Source: CALBZH01 sp964538515 (GTDB taxonomy: Bacteria > Desulfobacterota > Syntrophobacteria > Syntrophobacterales > Syntrophobacteraceae). From it: a stretch of DNA of 64,000 nucleotides. Every line of letters starts with the position of its first letter. Position 1 is the first letter of the stretch. Below are positions 1-9,731 of the stretch, piece after piece. The translations under genes and the position numbers were made by a program. Location of the stretch: the NCBI GenBank assembly GCA_964538515.1, contig CAZIEW010000016.1, forward strand, positions 10,827 through 74,826, in the 5' to 3' direction. The notes beneath the pieces are model-generated. The model searched no databases and had not been told where the DNA came from. It saw only the letters and a list, made by a program, of their open reading frames with translations.

Positions 1-1
1 G

Positions 2-3000
2 CTGGACTGGCTGGAGCTCACCGCCCATTCGAGCACCGGCCTGGACGAAGATCCCCTGAAAGTGCAGGAAATCGTCAGGGGATTCAAGGAGGCGGATATT
101 CTCCTCTTCTATCGCTCCAGCGAAGGATTCTGGAACCTCATCGAACAGGAGATCGCCGAGCGCGGCTCGGCCATGCCGCCCATCATCTGCGTGGGGCACG
201 ACCCCTCTCTCTGGGCGCTCTCCACGGCCAAGCCGACCCTCGTCGCCACCTGCTACAGCTTCATGACGTACGGCGGCGAGGAGAACCTCGGAAACCTCCT
301 GCGCTGCATGGCCCGTGAGATCCTGGGGTCCGACGTCACCTACGATCCTCCCAAGCCGGTCCCGTGGGAAGGGTTTTACCATCCCAAGGCGCCGACGAAA
401 CACTTCGAGACCCTCGAGCAATACCTGGCCTGGTACCAGCCGAAAGACCGGCCCACCGTCGGGATCCTTTTTTCGCGCTTCTACTGGGTGGCGGACAGTG
501 TCGCGGTCGAGGACCACCTCATCGGGGAGCTGGAATCGCTCGGGCTCAATGTCATCCCCCTCTTTTCCTACAGCGTCCGGGACGATGCCCTCGGGACCCG
601 GAGCAGCGGCGAGGTGGTCGAGGACTTTTTCATCGATGAATCGGGCAAGTCCCGGATCGACGCCCTGGTCAAGCTGCAGCCCTTTTTCCTGGGCGGTCGG
701 CGGGGGAGAGATTTGAGCGACGGCAGGGAGGCGGCCACCGGCGTCGAGCTTTTGAAGCAGCTGGATGTCCCCGTCTTTCAGCCCATCACCGCGTTCCACA
801 AATCGATCGACGCCTGGGAGGCCGACGCCCAGGGGCTGGGGACGGATATCGCGTGGTCCGTGGCCCTGCCCGAATTCGAGGGCGTGATCGAGCCGATCAT
901 CATCGGGGCGAGCCGCAAGACCGAGGACGACGAGTCGGGCGCCACCCTGGAGCTCAGGTCGCCCATCGAGGAGCGGTCCGCCCGCCTCGCACGGCGCGTC
1001 CGAAAATGGGTCGACCTCAGGCGGAAGGCCGTTCCCGAGCGCAAGGTCGCCTTCGTGCTGCACAACAACCCCTGCGCGTCGGTGGAGGCCACCGTGGGCG
1101 GCGGCGCCAACCTGGACACCCTCGAGAGCGTCGCCCGCGTCCTCCATCGCATGAAAGAGCATGGCTACAGCGTCACCCCGCCCGAGAACGGCAAGGAGCT
1201 CATCGAGACCATCATGGACCGCAAGGCCATCTCCGAGTTCCGCTGGACCACGGTGGACGAGATCGTGAAGAAGGGCGGGGTGCTCGGGCGCGTTTCCGTG
1301 GACGACTACCGGCGCTGGTTCGACACCTTTCCGGAGCGGACCCGGGTGCGCATGTCCGAAGCCTGGGGAAACCCGCCGGGCGAGGAAATGAACGGCATGC
1401 CGCCCGCCATGGTTTTCGAGAACGACATCCTGGTGACCGGCGTTCCGTACGGGAACGCGGTGGTGTGCGTTCAGCCCAAGCGGGGCTGCGCCGGCCCGCG
1501 ATGCGACGGGCGGGTCTGCAAGATCCTTCACGATCCCGACGTGCCGCCGCCCCACCAGTATCTGGCGACCTACCGCTACCTCGAGGACACCTTCGGCGTG
1601 GACGCGGTGGTTCACGTGGGCACCCACGGAAACCTCGAGTTCCTGCCTGGAAAAGGCGTCGGCCTTTCCGAGGCCTGTCTCCCCGACCTTTCCATCCACG
1701 AGCTGCCGCACCTCTACATTTACAACTCGGACAATCCTCCCGAGGGAACGATTGCCAAGCGCCGTAGCTGCGCCACGCTGGTGGACCACATGCAGACCGT
1801 GATGACCCAGGGCGGACTCTACGAGGAGCTCGAGGAGCTCGAGCGGCATCTCGCCGAATACGAACAGGCCAAGATCACGGAAAAGGGGCGTGCGCACAGT
1901 CTCGAGCACCTGATCCTGGACCTCCTCGAGAAGACCAACCTCAAGCAGGAGATCCGGCTCACGGACGACATGCCCTTCGACGACGTCGCGAAGGCCACCC
2001 ACGAGGCCCTGAGCCGCATCCGAAACACCCAGGTCCAGGACGGCATGCACATCTTCGGGGAGCTCCCCGAGGGCGAAAGCCGGGTCGCGTTCATCAATTC
2101 CGTCGTCCGGTACGACGCGGGCCAGGACGTGTCGCTGCGCAAGCTCATCTGCAAGTCCATGGGTCTCGAGCTGCAGCAGCTCATGAAGGACCAGGGGGCC
2201 GTGCACCCGGACTATCGCATGAGCCACGGGCAGCTGCTGGAAGAGATCGATACGATGAGCAAGCGTGTCATCGCGGGGATCATTGAGTCGAGAAACGGCG
2301 GTCTGCGCAAGCGATTTATCGAAATCCTCGGGGAGCGGCTCCGGGCCGATGTCCTGGACGACGAACTGGAGCTGATCCGAGGGAAGGTACTCGACCTCGA
2401 TGACCGAATCGGGGAATCGCGGGAGATCGAGGCGCTGCTCCACGGCTTCGACGGCGGCTACATCCCGGCCGGCCCGTCGGGGCTGGTCACCCGGGGACGG
2501 GACGACGTGCTCCCCACCGGGCGCAACTTCTATTCCCTGGATCCCCAGCGGGTCCCCACCAAGGCAGCGTTCCAGGTGGGCGAGCGGCTCGCTCAGTCGG
2601 TCATCGAAAAACACCAGCGCGAGGAAGGCAGATTCCCGGAAAACGTGGCCATCTTCTGGATGTGCACGGACATCATGTGGTCCGACGGCGAAGGCATGGC
2701 CCAGATCTTTGCGCTGCTCGGGGTGCGGCCGACCTGGCTTTCAAACGGACGCGTCAACGGGTTCGAGATCATTCCGCTCGAAGAGCTCGGACGCCCGCGT
2801 GTGGACGTCACCATCCGGGTCTCGGGGATCACCCGGGACAACTTCCCCAACTGCGTGGAGCTCATGGACGAAGCCGTGCAGGCCGTGGCCGCGCTGGATG
2901 AGCCCGTCGAGATGAATTTTGTGCGCAAGCACACCCTCGAGCAACTCGAAGCGGAAGGCCAGGATCCGACCAATAAGGAGATTTGGCGCAAGGCCACCTA

Positions 3001-3847
3001 CCGCGTGTTTTCGGCCAAGCCGGGCACCTACATGGCCGGGGTGAATCTCGCCGTCTATGCCTCCGCGTGGAAGGACGAGGCGGATCTCGCGGACATCTTC
3101 GTCTACTGGAACGGCTACGCTTACGGCAAGGGGGTCTTCGGCGAGGAGTCCCAGAAGCAGCTCATCCACAGCTTGAAGAGCGTGGACGTCACCTTCAACA
3201 AGGTGGTGACCGATGAATCCGACCTCTTCAACTGCTGCTGCTACTTCGGCACCCACGGCGGCATGACGGCAGCCGCCCGGTCCATCTCGGGCAGGGAGGT
3301 GCGCAGCTATTACGGCGACACCCGGGAGCCGGAGAACGTCGAGGTCCGGGACCTCGCCGACGAAGTCCGGCGGGTCGTGCGCACCAAGCTTCTCAACCCT
3401 CGGTGGATCGACGGCATGAAGCGCCACGGCTACAAGGGGGCCGGCGACATCTCCAAGCGGGTCGGCCGGGTCTACGGCTGGGAGTCGACGACGCAGGAAG
3501 TGGACGACTGGATCTTCGACGACATCGCCAAGACCTTCGTGCTCGACGAGGAAAATCGAAAATTCTTCGAGGAGAACAACCCATGGGCTCTGGAGGAGAT
3601 CGGCCGTCGGCTGCTCGAAGCTTTTGAGCGGGGACTCTGGAATGCGGACCCCGAAGTCCTGGAGGAGCTCAAGAACTATTACCTCGAAATCGAGGGCTGG
3701 ATCGAGGACCGCATGGGAGACGTCACCGGCGAATTCCAGGGCGGCTCGGTGGACATCCTGACCACCGAAGACGTCGAGAACTGGGGCGCCATGATGACCG
3801 AGGTCAAACAGAAGCTGAGCGCCTTACGGTCCGGCAAGCCGGCGTGA
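2..3847 (+). CDS. cobN: CobN-family metallochelatase large subunit, 5'-truncated by window edge
   Basis: The reading frame is open to the first base, so the start lies outside; by comparison with the paralogue at 38473-42285 only a few tens of residues are missing. The visible 1281 residues cover the CobN/BchH fold, including the family's VHVGTHGNLEFLPGK stretch near 1612-1655 and a C-terminal region ending in EVKQKLSALRSGKPA. CobN inserts cobalt into hydrogenobyrinate diamide with CobS and CobT in aerobic B12 synthesis, but no CobS/T or ChlI/D partner is visible here. A C-x4-C-x4-C motif (Cys codons at 1487, 1502, 1517) is absent from the second CobN. Similar CobN-like proteins (HmuS) sit in Bacteroidota haem-uptake operons beside a TonB receptor and an ABC importer, so demetallation of an imported tetrapyrrole is as likely as chelation. 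Family call is firm; substrate and direction are not known. Confidence 0.9.
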   Translation: MDWLELTAHSSTGLDEDPLKVQEIVRGFKEADILLFYRSSEGFWNLIEQEIAERGSAMPPIICVGHDPSLWALSTAKPTLVATCYSFMTYGGEENLGNLLRCMAREILGSDVTYDPPKPVPWEGFYHPKAPTKHFETLEQYLAWYQPKDRPTVGILFSRFYWVADSVAVEDHLIGELESLGLNVIPLFSYSVRDDALGTRSSGEVVEDFFIDESGKSRIDALVKLQPFFLGGRRGRDLSDGREAATGVELLKQLDVPVFQPITAFHKSIDAWEADAQGLGTDIAWSVALPEFEGVIEPIIIGASRKTEDDESGATLELRSPIEERSARLARRVRKWVDLRRKAVPERKVAFVLHNNPCASVEATVGGGANLDTLESVARVLHRMKEHGYSVTPPENGKELIETIMDRKAISEFRWTTVDEIVKKGGVLGRVSVDDYRRWFDTFPERTRVRMSEAWGNPPGEEMNGMPPAMVFENDILVTGVPYGNAVVCVQPKRGCAGPRCDGRVCKILHDPDVPPPHQYLATYRYLEDTFGVDAVVHVGTHGNLEFLPGKGVGLSEACLPDLSIHELPHLYIYNSDNPPEGTIAKRRSCATLVDHMQTVMTQGGLYEELEELERHLAEYEQAKITEKGRAHSLEHLILDLLEKTNLKQEIRLTDDMPFDDVAKATHEALSRIRNTQVQDGMHIFGELPEGESRVAFINSVVRYDAGQDVSLRKLICKSMGLELQQLMKDQGAVHPDYRMSHGQLLEEIDTMSKRVIAGIIESRNGGLRKRFIEILGERLRADVLDDELELIRGKVLDLDDRIGESREIEALLHGFDGGYIPAGPSGLVTRGRDDVLPTGRNFYSLDPQRVPTKAAFQVGERLAQSVIEKHQREEGRFPENVAIFWMCTDIMWSDGEGMAQIFALLGVRPTWLSNGRVNGFEIIPLEELGRPRVDVTIRVSGITRDNFPNCVELMDEAVQAVAALDEPVEMNFVRKHTLEQLEAEGQDPTNKEIWRKATYRVFSAKPGTYMAGVNLAVYASAWKDEADLADIFVYWNGYAYGKGVFGEESQKQLIHSLKSVDVTFNKVVTDESDLFNCCCYFGTHGGMTAAARSISGREVRSYYGDTREPENVEVRDLADEVRRVVRTKLLNPRWIDGMKRHGYKGAGDISKRVGRVYGWESTTQEVDDWIFDDIAKTFVLDEENRKFFEENNPWALEEIGRRLLEAFERGLWNADPEVLEELKNYYLEIEGWIEDRMGDVTGEFQGGSVDILTTEDVENWGAMMTEVKQKLSALRSGKPA

Positions 3848-3948
3848 CGTCTCGTTGGTGTGGCCTTAATCGACCGCCAATGCTGTTGAGCAGGAGGATG
3901 TCACGGGGCAGATGAACCGTCACACCATGAGATGTCCGCAATCAGAGC

Positions 3949-4037
3949 AAACGTCATCCCGGCAATCTCTGAGCCGGGATCCAGGCATTTCCATGATTGC
4001 TGTGGATTCCGGCTTGACAATTGCCGGAATGACGTTT
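3949..4037. repeat. dispersed palindromic repeat in the cobN-flavodoxin gap
   Basis: The 343-base gap between cobN and the flavodoxin gene holds an 89-base element with 17-base inverted ends: AAACGTCATCCCGGCAA at 3949-3965 and TTGCCGGAATGACGTTT at 4021-4037, with one mismatch. Related halves recur at 17784, 21190 and 21384. This is the look of a REP/MITE-type intergenic repeat. I see no gene in the rest of the gap. Confidence 0.7.
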
Positions 4038-4190
4038 CTCGAGGTTTGGCTCGCCTAAGGAGCACGCACTTGTGTGGCTGTGTACCAAGCCCATGGCACC
4101 CGCTCCATCGTGACTCAGGCTCATTGCACCTAACCCGACAACATTGCCGTCACCATCGGGCGATTCCGGGCCCAAGACGGAGGAGAAGCT

Positions 4191-5123
4191 ATGAAGGCGT
4201 TGATCATTCATTTTTCGCAAACGGGAAATACACGCAGAATTGCCGAATGCATCCACCAGGGCATCCTGGACGCGGGGGCTGCTTGCGATCTGAAGCCGAT
4301 GCGCGAGGTGGAGACGGGAATCGTGGGCCATTACGACTTGGTGGGGATAGGGGCTCCGGTCTTTTATTATAAGGAGCCCTTCAACGTAACGGATTTCATC
4401 AACGCACTCCCCGACCTTCATGGACAGCCATGGTTTGTCTTCTGTACCCATGGAAATGTTATTGGTAACTTCTTTCCATCCATGACGGACATACTTAGGC
4501 AACGGGGCGCTCATGTCATCGGATATCACAATACCTACGCCGATATCACGGTCCCGTTTTATCCAAAGCACAGCTATACCTCAGGACACCCCGACTCATA
4601 CGACCTCGAAGAAGCAAAAGCATTCGGAAGCAACATGATCAAGACCATGGAAGAGGTAAGTGGTCAACAGCATTATGCTATTGACGAGTCTTTCCCTATC
4701 TCTTCCGAGGAATGGATTCAAGACAGCCACAGGTTGACACGAGAGGCGTTGAAAGCAAACCTTCCGAAATTGAATCTTAACCGAGATACCTGTATCCAAT
4801 GCGGAGAATGCGAAGATGAATGTCCTGTTCAAGGCATTGATGTCGATGCCGAGCCGCCCCGTATTCAGGATCCTTGTATCTACTGCTTCCGGTGCGTGAA
4901 CATCTGCCCGACGCTTTCCATTCAAGGCGACTGGGATCCGATGGTGCGCATGGCCCCCGCGAATTACGAGCGCTACAAGAAGGAGCTCGACAAGGCTGCC
5001 GCGCGCGGCGAATTCCGATGGCTGATGGATCCCGATACCCTCGATCTCGGAATGCCGTTCCACAAGCAGCGAGAGCGTGAGCTGGGGATGAAGCCGGAAC
5101 GGAAGGAGGACCCCGAGAAATGA
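4191..5123 (+). CDS. flavodoxin-ferredoxin fusion (EFR1-type electron carrier)
   Basis: 310 residues. The N-terminal half is flavodoxin-like, with the FMN phosphate loop SQTGNTRRIAE near residues 9-19. The C-terminal half has two 4Fe-4S motifs, CIQCGECEDECP and CIYCFRCVNICP, near residues 200-240. A GGAGGAG ribosome site precedes ATG 4191. The protein would shuttle electrons in the cytoplasm between FMN and iron-sulfur clusters. It overlaps the following binding-protein gene by 4 bases (ATGA), so it belongs to the importer operon. Its place between a CobN and an importer suggests a reductive step on the imported tetrapyrrole or its metal; that role is inference. The middle is less GC-rich than the flanking genes. 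Confidence 0.85.
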   Translation: MKALIIHFSQTGNTRRIAECIHQGILDAGAACDLKPMREVETGIVGHYDLVGIGAPVFYYKEPFNVTDFINALPDLHGQPWFVFCTHGNVIGNFFPSMTDILRQRGAHVIGYHNTYADITVPFYPKHSYTSGHPDSYDLEEAKAFGSNMIKTMEEVSGQQHYAIDESFPISSEEWIQDSHRLTREALKANLPKLNLNRDTCIQCGECEDECPVQGIDVDAEPPRIQDPCIYCFRCVNICPTLSIQGDWDPMVRMAPANYERYKKELDKAAARGEFRWLMDPDTLDLGMPFHKQRERELGMKPERKEDPEK

Positions 5124-6190
5124 CTCGGACGCGGATTAGCGTGCAGCATCGGCATGAGCGGGCCACGGCTGTCATCCTTGCCTGCCTGGCACTGCTGCTC
5201 GTCCGGGGGCCCGCGAGGGCCGCCGAGCCCAAAGCGTCTTTCACCCTCACCGATGCGCTGGGCAACATGGTGGAGGTGCCCTCGCCGGCCCGGCGCATCG
5301 TGGTGACCAACGGAGACGCGGCGGAGATCCTCTGCGCGCTGGGCGCCGGGGACCGCATCGTCGGCGTCACGGACCACATCGCGGGGTCCGGCGCCGATTT
5401 GCTCCCACAGCTCAAGGGACGGCCTATCGTCGGGTCGTCCCAGACGCCGAGCGTCGAGCGAATCATCGAGCTTCAGCCCGATCTGGTCATCGCCTATGAA
5501 ATGTGGATGTCGCGGGAGGCCTTCGAGGCCAAGCTCAACCCCGTCGGCATCCCGGTGATTCGGCTCTATTGCTACCGCCTGGAGCACCTTGAATCCGACA
5601 TCCGGGTGCTCGGGAAAATCGCCGGGAATGAGACGAAGGCGGAGGAGTATGTTCAACACTTCCGAAAGCTCCTGGACGAAGTGAAGAAGCGGCTGGCGGG
5701 ACTGTCGAAGAAGACCCGCGTCTACGCCGAATCCTACCGGGATTATTCGACGGTCGCCCGCGGGTCCGGAGCGGATACGCTCCTCGAGGCAGCTGGCGTC
5801 GACAACATCGCCCTCTCGCAGCCCGTCCCCTTTCCCAGCATCACACCCGAGTGGGTTGTGGATCAAAACCCCGAGGTGATCCTCAAGGCCTCGAGCTCCG
5901 CGTGGCTCAAGATGGGGTATGGAATCTCGGATGTCGACGCCGTTCGGGCCTTTCGGGAGGGGCTCATGAATCGGCCCGCGTGGAGCCGCATCGAGGCGGT
6001 GAGGCAGGGCCGGGTCTTTATGCTTTCCAACGAAATCTGGACCGGCCCGAGGGCCCCCGTCGGGATCCTCACCATCGCCAAGTGGTGCTACCCCGATCGC
6101 TTCCAGGACATCGACCCGGAGGCGGTGCACCGGGACTGGCTGCTCAAGTGGCACGGGAGAGAGCTGAAGGGGATTTATGTCTACCCTTGA
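5120..6190 (+). CDS. periplasmic metal-chelate/corrinoid-binding protein of ABC importer
   Basis: 356 residues with an Ala-rich signal peptide (about residues 15-34, ending ARAAEPK). The body is a BtuF/FhuD/HmuT-type (TroA-like) fold: the PARRIVVTNGDAAEILCALG opening, the VGVTDH segment and the QPDLVIA strand are typical. These proteins bring vitamin B12, haem or ferric siderophores to a FecCD-type permease. It starts in an ATGA overlap with the flavodoxin gene and its 3' end overlaps the permease start by 14 bases. Which ligand is bound cannot be read from the sequence. Confidence 0.88.
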   Translation: MTRTRISVQHRHERATAVILACLALLLVRGPARAAEPKASFTLTDALGNMVEVPSPARRIVVTNGDAAEILCALGAGDRIVGVTDHIAGSGADLLPQLKGRPIVGSSQTPSVERIIELQPDLVIAYEMWMSREAFEAKLNPVGIPVIRLYCYRLEHLESDIRVLGKIAGNETKAEEYVQHFRKLLDEVKKRLAGLSKKTRVYAESYRDYSTVARGSGADTLLEAAGVDNIALSQPVPFPSITPEWVVDQNPEVILKASSSAWLKMGYGISDVDAVRAFREGLMNRPAWSRIEAVRQGRVFMLSNEIWTGPRAPVGILTIAKWCYPDRFQDIDPEAVHRDWLLKWHGRELKGIYVYP

Positions 6191-7247
6191 GAGCGGGCAG
6201 GGTGCCGCGACCAGTCTCGCCTATTACCGGGAATCCCTTGCCGGTAAGACGATTTGCATCGTCGTGCTCCTCATGGCGCTGATCACGGTGGCCGTGCTTG
6301 CGCTCATCCTGGGTGCGGCCAGCATCGGGCCCCGTGAGCTGGTCGAGATCCTGTCCGGGGACCTCACGGGAGCGAATGCGACCACGAAGGCCCACATCCT
6401 GGTCTCCATTCGCGCTCCCCGCATCGTCCTGGGGATGGTGAGCGGAGGCGGCCTCGCGCTTTCCGGGGCGATCATGCAGGCGGTGCTGCGCAATCCCATG
6501 GCCAGCTCCTATACCCTGGGCGTTTCTTCGGCCGCGGGGTTCGGCGCGGCGCTGGCCATCGGGCTCGGGTGGTCCGTCTGGGGGGGCAAATACCTGGTTG
6601 TGGGGAATGCGTTCGTTTTCGGCATGGCGAGCATGCTCCTGGTGGTTGCCATCGCCCGCATCAAGGGAGCCGGCCCGGGGACCCTCATCCTCGCCGGAAT
6701 CGCCGTGAGCTATCTTTTTTCGGCCCTGGTCGCCGTCGTGAAATACGCGGCCCAGCAGGACGTGCTGGCGGGCATCGTCTTCTGGCTCATGGGCGGGCTG
6801 AGCCTTGCGGGCTGGGAGAGCATCCCGATCCTGCTCCCGTTCGTCATCCTGCCCTCCCTGCTGCTGGCGTTCAACTATGCGTGGGACCTGAATGCCATGG
6901 GCTCGGGGGACGAGGTGGCCCGCGGACTCGGGGTGCACCCGGAACGGACCCGGATGATCGCCCTGGTCCTGGCGACGCTGATCACATCGGCCATCGTCGC
7001 CTTCACGGGAATCATCGGCTTCGTCTGCCTGGTGGGGCCGCACATGGCCCGCATGATGATCGGAAGCGACCATCGATTCCTGCTTCCCGCATCCTGCGTC
7101 ACCGGGGCCGTGCTCCTGGTCGGGGCCGACACCCTGGCGCGGACGGTCATTGCGCCGACCGAGCTGCCCGTCGGGATCGTGACGTCCCTGCTCGGAGTGC
7201 CGTTCTTCCTTCATTTGCTCATTCGGAGCCGGAGGGTCTGGAAATGA
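6177..7247 (+). CDS. FecCD/BtuC-family ABC permease
   Basis: 356 residues, strongly hydrophobic, with about ten transmembrane segments. Family hallmarks are visible: RAPRIVLGMVSGGGLALSGA near residue 80, QAVLRNPMASSYTLGVSSAA just after, and FTGIIGFVCLVGPHMARMM near residue 280. It forms the inner-membrane channel with the ATPase that follows. Its stop codon overlaps the ATPase start (ATGA at 7244-7247). It is paired by position with the binding protein at 5120-6190. Confidence 0.92.
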   Translation: MSTLESGQGAATSLAYYRESLAGKTICIVVLLMALITVAVLALILGAASIGPRELVEILSGDLTGANATTKAHILVSIRAPRIVLGMVSGGGLALSGAIMQAVLRNPMASSYTLGVSSAAGFGAALAIGLGWSVWGGKYLVVGNAFVFGMASMLLVVAIARIKGAGPGTLILAGIAVSYLFSALVAVVKYAAQQDVLAGIVFWLMGGLSLAGWESIPILLPFVILPSLLLAFNYAWDLNAMGSGDEVARGLGVHPERTRMIALVLATLITSAIVAFTGIIGFVCLVGPHMARMMIGSDHRFLLPASCVTGAVLLVGADTLARTVIAPTELPVGIVTSLLGVPFFLHLLIRSRRVWK

Positions 7248-8008
7248 TCGCGATCGAGGGTCTCGCCTTCGGATACAACGGGACCGAGGTGCTGCGCGGC
7301 GTGAGCTTTCGGGTGGAGCCCGGAGAGATCGTCTCCGTCATCGGCCCCAACGGCTCCGGCAAGACCACTCTGCTCCGCTGTCTCGGCAAGATCGTGAAGC
7401 CGTCGCGCGGGGTCGTCTCGGTGCAGGGAAAGGACCTGTCCACCGTCGGTCTGCGGGACCTGTCGAAGATGATGGCCACCGTTCACCAGAGCGAAACGGA
7501 TCTTTTCCCGCTCACCGTCTTCGATACGGTGCTGATGGGCCGGAGACCCCACATTGGGTGGCGGGTGAAGGGGAGCGATCTCGAGGTCGTCTCGGAAGTC
7601 ATGCGTCGCCTCAATCTCGACGAATTGCGCAACCGGTTCGTGGACGAGCTGAGCGGGGGGGAGCGGCAGCGGGTCCTGATCGCGCGGGCGCTCGCCCAGG
7701 AGCCCTCGGTCATGCTCCTGGACGAGCCCACCAGCAACCTGGATCCCCGGCATCAGCTGGAAGTGTTCGAGCTGATCACGGACCTCGCCCGCAGAAAGAA
7801 GATCGCCATCATCTGCGCGATCCACGATCTTCATCTTGCAGCGCGATTCTCCCACACGATCGTCATGCTCAAGGGCGGACGCGTGGCCGCCATCGGGTCG
7901 CCCGAGTGCGTGATGACGGCATCCAACCTGCGCTCGGTTTACGGAATCGAGGCCTTCATCTGCACCAACGGGGGATGTTTGCACGTGGTTCCCAGAAAGG
8001 CTTCCTGA
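7244..8008 (+). CDS. ABC importer ATPase (BtuD/FepC/HmuV type)
   Basis: 254 residues, normal size for this family. Walker A is GPNGSGKTT near residue 35, the signature is LSGGERQR, and Walker B is SVMLLDEPTSNLD, followed by a switch histidine in AIHDLH. ATG 7244 was chosen because it overlaps the permease stop and fits the family start (MIAIEGLAFGY). The next gene begins directly after the stop codon, so the operon continues. Confidence 0.92.
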   Translation: MIAIEGLAFGYNGTEVLRGVSFRVEPGEIVSVIGPNGSGKTTLLRCLGKIVKPSRGVVSVQGKDLSTVGLRDLSKMMATVHQSETDLFPLTVFDTVLMGRRPHIGWRVKGSDLEVVSEVMRRLNLDELRNRFVDELSGGERQRVLIARALAQEPSVMLLDEPTSNLDPRHQLEVFELITDLARRKKIAIICAIHDLHLAARFSHTIVMLKGGRVAAIGSPECVMTASNLRSVYGIEAFICTNGGCLHVVPRKAS

Positions 8009-9694
8009 ATGTTCGATCACCCACTCCCGCGGCTCCTCGTGTACCTGGCTCTGCTGATCTCCCTCGCGGGCTGCTCCTTGGAATCGCCCCTGGAGATCAA
8101 GGAGCTCGTCTTCGGCCGGGATGTCGTGGCCGTCAGACTGAGCCGTGCAGCGTCCGTCGAGAGCATCACCATCGGGGACGACCGACAGGAGCTTGCCCGT
8201 CGCGCACCCGACGAGAAGGGGGATTTCTTCGTCCTGGATTGCGCCTGGGAGCCGGGAAGGCCTTACACCGTCCAGGTGACCCCGTCGGGTGCTCGTACCC
8301 CGCTGACCGTGCGGCGCACGAGCCCGCAAAAGCCTTCCCCCGTTATCCTGGGAATCGTCGAGCTCGAGCAGGACGTGGAGCCTCGGGGTCTCCGCGAGTC
8401 GGCCTACCTCGGGGGGCGCGTGGCCATCTCAGCGGACGGGGCCTATGCGGCCGTCGGAACGGAAAAGAGCCACCTGCGGCTCTTCCGCATGGCGGACGGG
8501 CGTCAGCTTTGGAGCCGGCGAATCGGGGAAGGCCGCATCCTGGCCATTGCCTTCGCCGATCGAGGAAGACGGCTCCTGGTGGGCGAGCAGAGCCGGGATG
8601 CGTTCGTCACGTGCTTCGACGTGCAAACGGGCGAGGAGCTGTGGAAACGTCGAACGGCGGATGACGTGGGAGAGATGGAGCAGGGGGACCCGAGGGCCCG
8701 CTGGCCGGTGATCGCCGGGCTGGCCGTGGTGGAGGGAGAAGGCGGCGGCCCGGGCCCGCGCTGCTTCGTCGCCGCCAAGCGCCAATACGAGGTGCAGTCC
8801 AATCTTGCCGCCGTCAGCAAGATCTACGGCCTGGACGTCGCCACGGGGGCCGTGCTCTGGACCTTCCCGGAACAGGGCGCCATGGACGGAAGCCCTTCCA
8901 TGCTTTCGACGGATGCGCGCGGTCACACCGTCCTGTTCAACAACTGGAAGAAGGGGAACGTCTTCGACAAGGCCCTCTACGGCCTTTCGGGCGAAACGGG
9001 GCGCCTGCTCTGGGGCTGGGAAATGGAGCAGCTCTATCCCGGACGCGACTACCTCATCTGGCACGGATTCGGGATCTCCAAGGACGGGACCCGCGTAGTC
9101 GTCTTCAGTCAGGACGGCCGCGCGTTCCTCCTGGACCATGCGGCGCTTGTCGAGAGTGGAGGCAGCGCCGGTATCCTCTGGCAGCGGGAGATCTCGACTC
9201 CCGTCCTGGTCAACGGGATGCGGCTGATCGGCCAGGGCGCCACTGCCCACGTGACCGATCAATACGTGCTGTTTTCGACCGGAAGCACCATCGTGCAGCA
9301 GGCGAGCAACGCCAGGACCTTCATCGAGCACCCCAACGGCAACTCCCTGTTCGTCCACGACCTCGAAGGGCGCCTTCTGTGGACCTACAAGCCGGGAGGG
9401 CTCTGCTACGAGATCCCCCTGTCCGCGGACGGACGCTATGTGATCCTGGGTGCCACGCACGGAAGATCCCAGAAAGACACCTCGGGCCAGGGCGTTTACG
9501 TGTTCGACCATTGGCGCCCGGGCAGCGCTTCGGAGCGGCTGGCGTGGTTTCTCAACACGGACGGAATCTGCATTTCAGCCGCGGCATCCGAAGACGGCAA
9601 GCGCATCGTCGCCCTCGAATACCCGCTCGACATGGATCCTCGCAGTGAATTCGAGGACGTTCGCGGGAAGCACCGACTCTATTTTCTGCGCTGA
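8009..9694 (+). CDS. secreted beta-propeller lipoprotein, function unknown
   Basis: 561 residues. The N-terminus is a lipoprotein signal peptide with lipobox LAGC (Cys22). The rest carries repeated WD40/PQQ-like blades: ISADGAYAAVG, VQTGEELW, VATGAVLW, SGETGRLLWGW and LSADGRYVILG are visible blade motifs. There is no obvious catalytic motif; the protein may be a scaffold or a ligand-binding platform at the membrane. It begins at the base after the ATPase stop codon and is followed by the S-component-like gene, so it probably serves the importers around it. No named family recognised. Confidence 0.7.
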   Translation: MFDHPLPRLLVYLALLISLAGCSLESPLEIKELVFGRDVVAVRLSRAASVESITIGDDRQELARRAPDEKGDFFVLDCAWEPGRPYTVQVTPSGARTPLTVRRTSPQKPSPVILGIVELEQDVEPRGLRESAYLGGRVAISADGAYAAVGTEKSHLRLFRMADGRQLWSRRIGEGRILAIAFADRGRRLLVGEQSRDAFVTCFDVQTGEELWKRRTADDVGEMEQGDPRARWPVIAGLAVVEGEGGGPGPRCFVAAKRQYEVQSNLAAVSKIYGLDVATGAVLWTFPEQGAMDGSPSMLSTDARGHTVLFNNWKKGNVFDKALYGLSGETGRLLWGWEMEQLYPGRDYLIWHGFGISKDGTRVVVFSQDGRAFLLDHAALVESGGSAGILWQREISTPVLVNGMRLIGQGATAHVTDQYVLFSTGSTIVQQASNARTFIEHPNGNSLFVHDLEGRLLWTYKPGGLCYEIPLSADGRYVILGATHGRSQKDTSGQGVYVFDHWRPGSASERLAWFLNTDGICISAAASEDGKRIVALEYPLDMDPRSEFEDVRGKHRLYFLR

Positions 9695-9731
9695 AGCGGA
9701 CCGCGAGAGGACCGGCCTTTTGAAGCTTGCA

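Noticed and set aside
3848..4190. Possible cobalamin riboswitch before the flavodoxin or between the first cobN and the importer
   Set aside because: No B12 box or conserved aptamer segments are present; only a repeat element is seen.
6144..7214. Minus-strand open frame of 356 codons opposite the first permease
   Set aside because: Low-complexity His/Asp/Gly/Arg protein with no motif, antisense to a clear FecCD permease.
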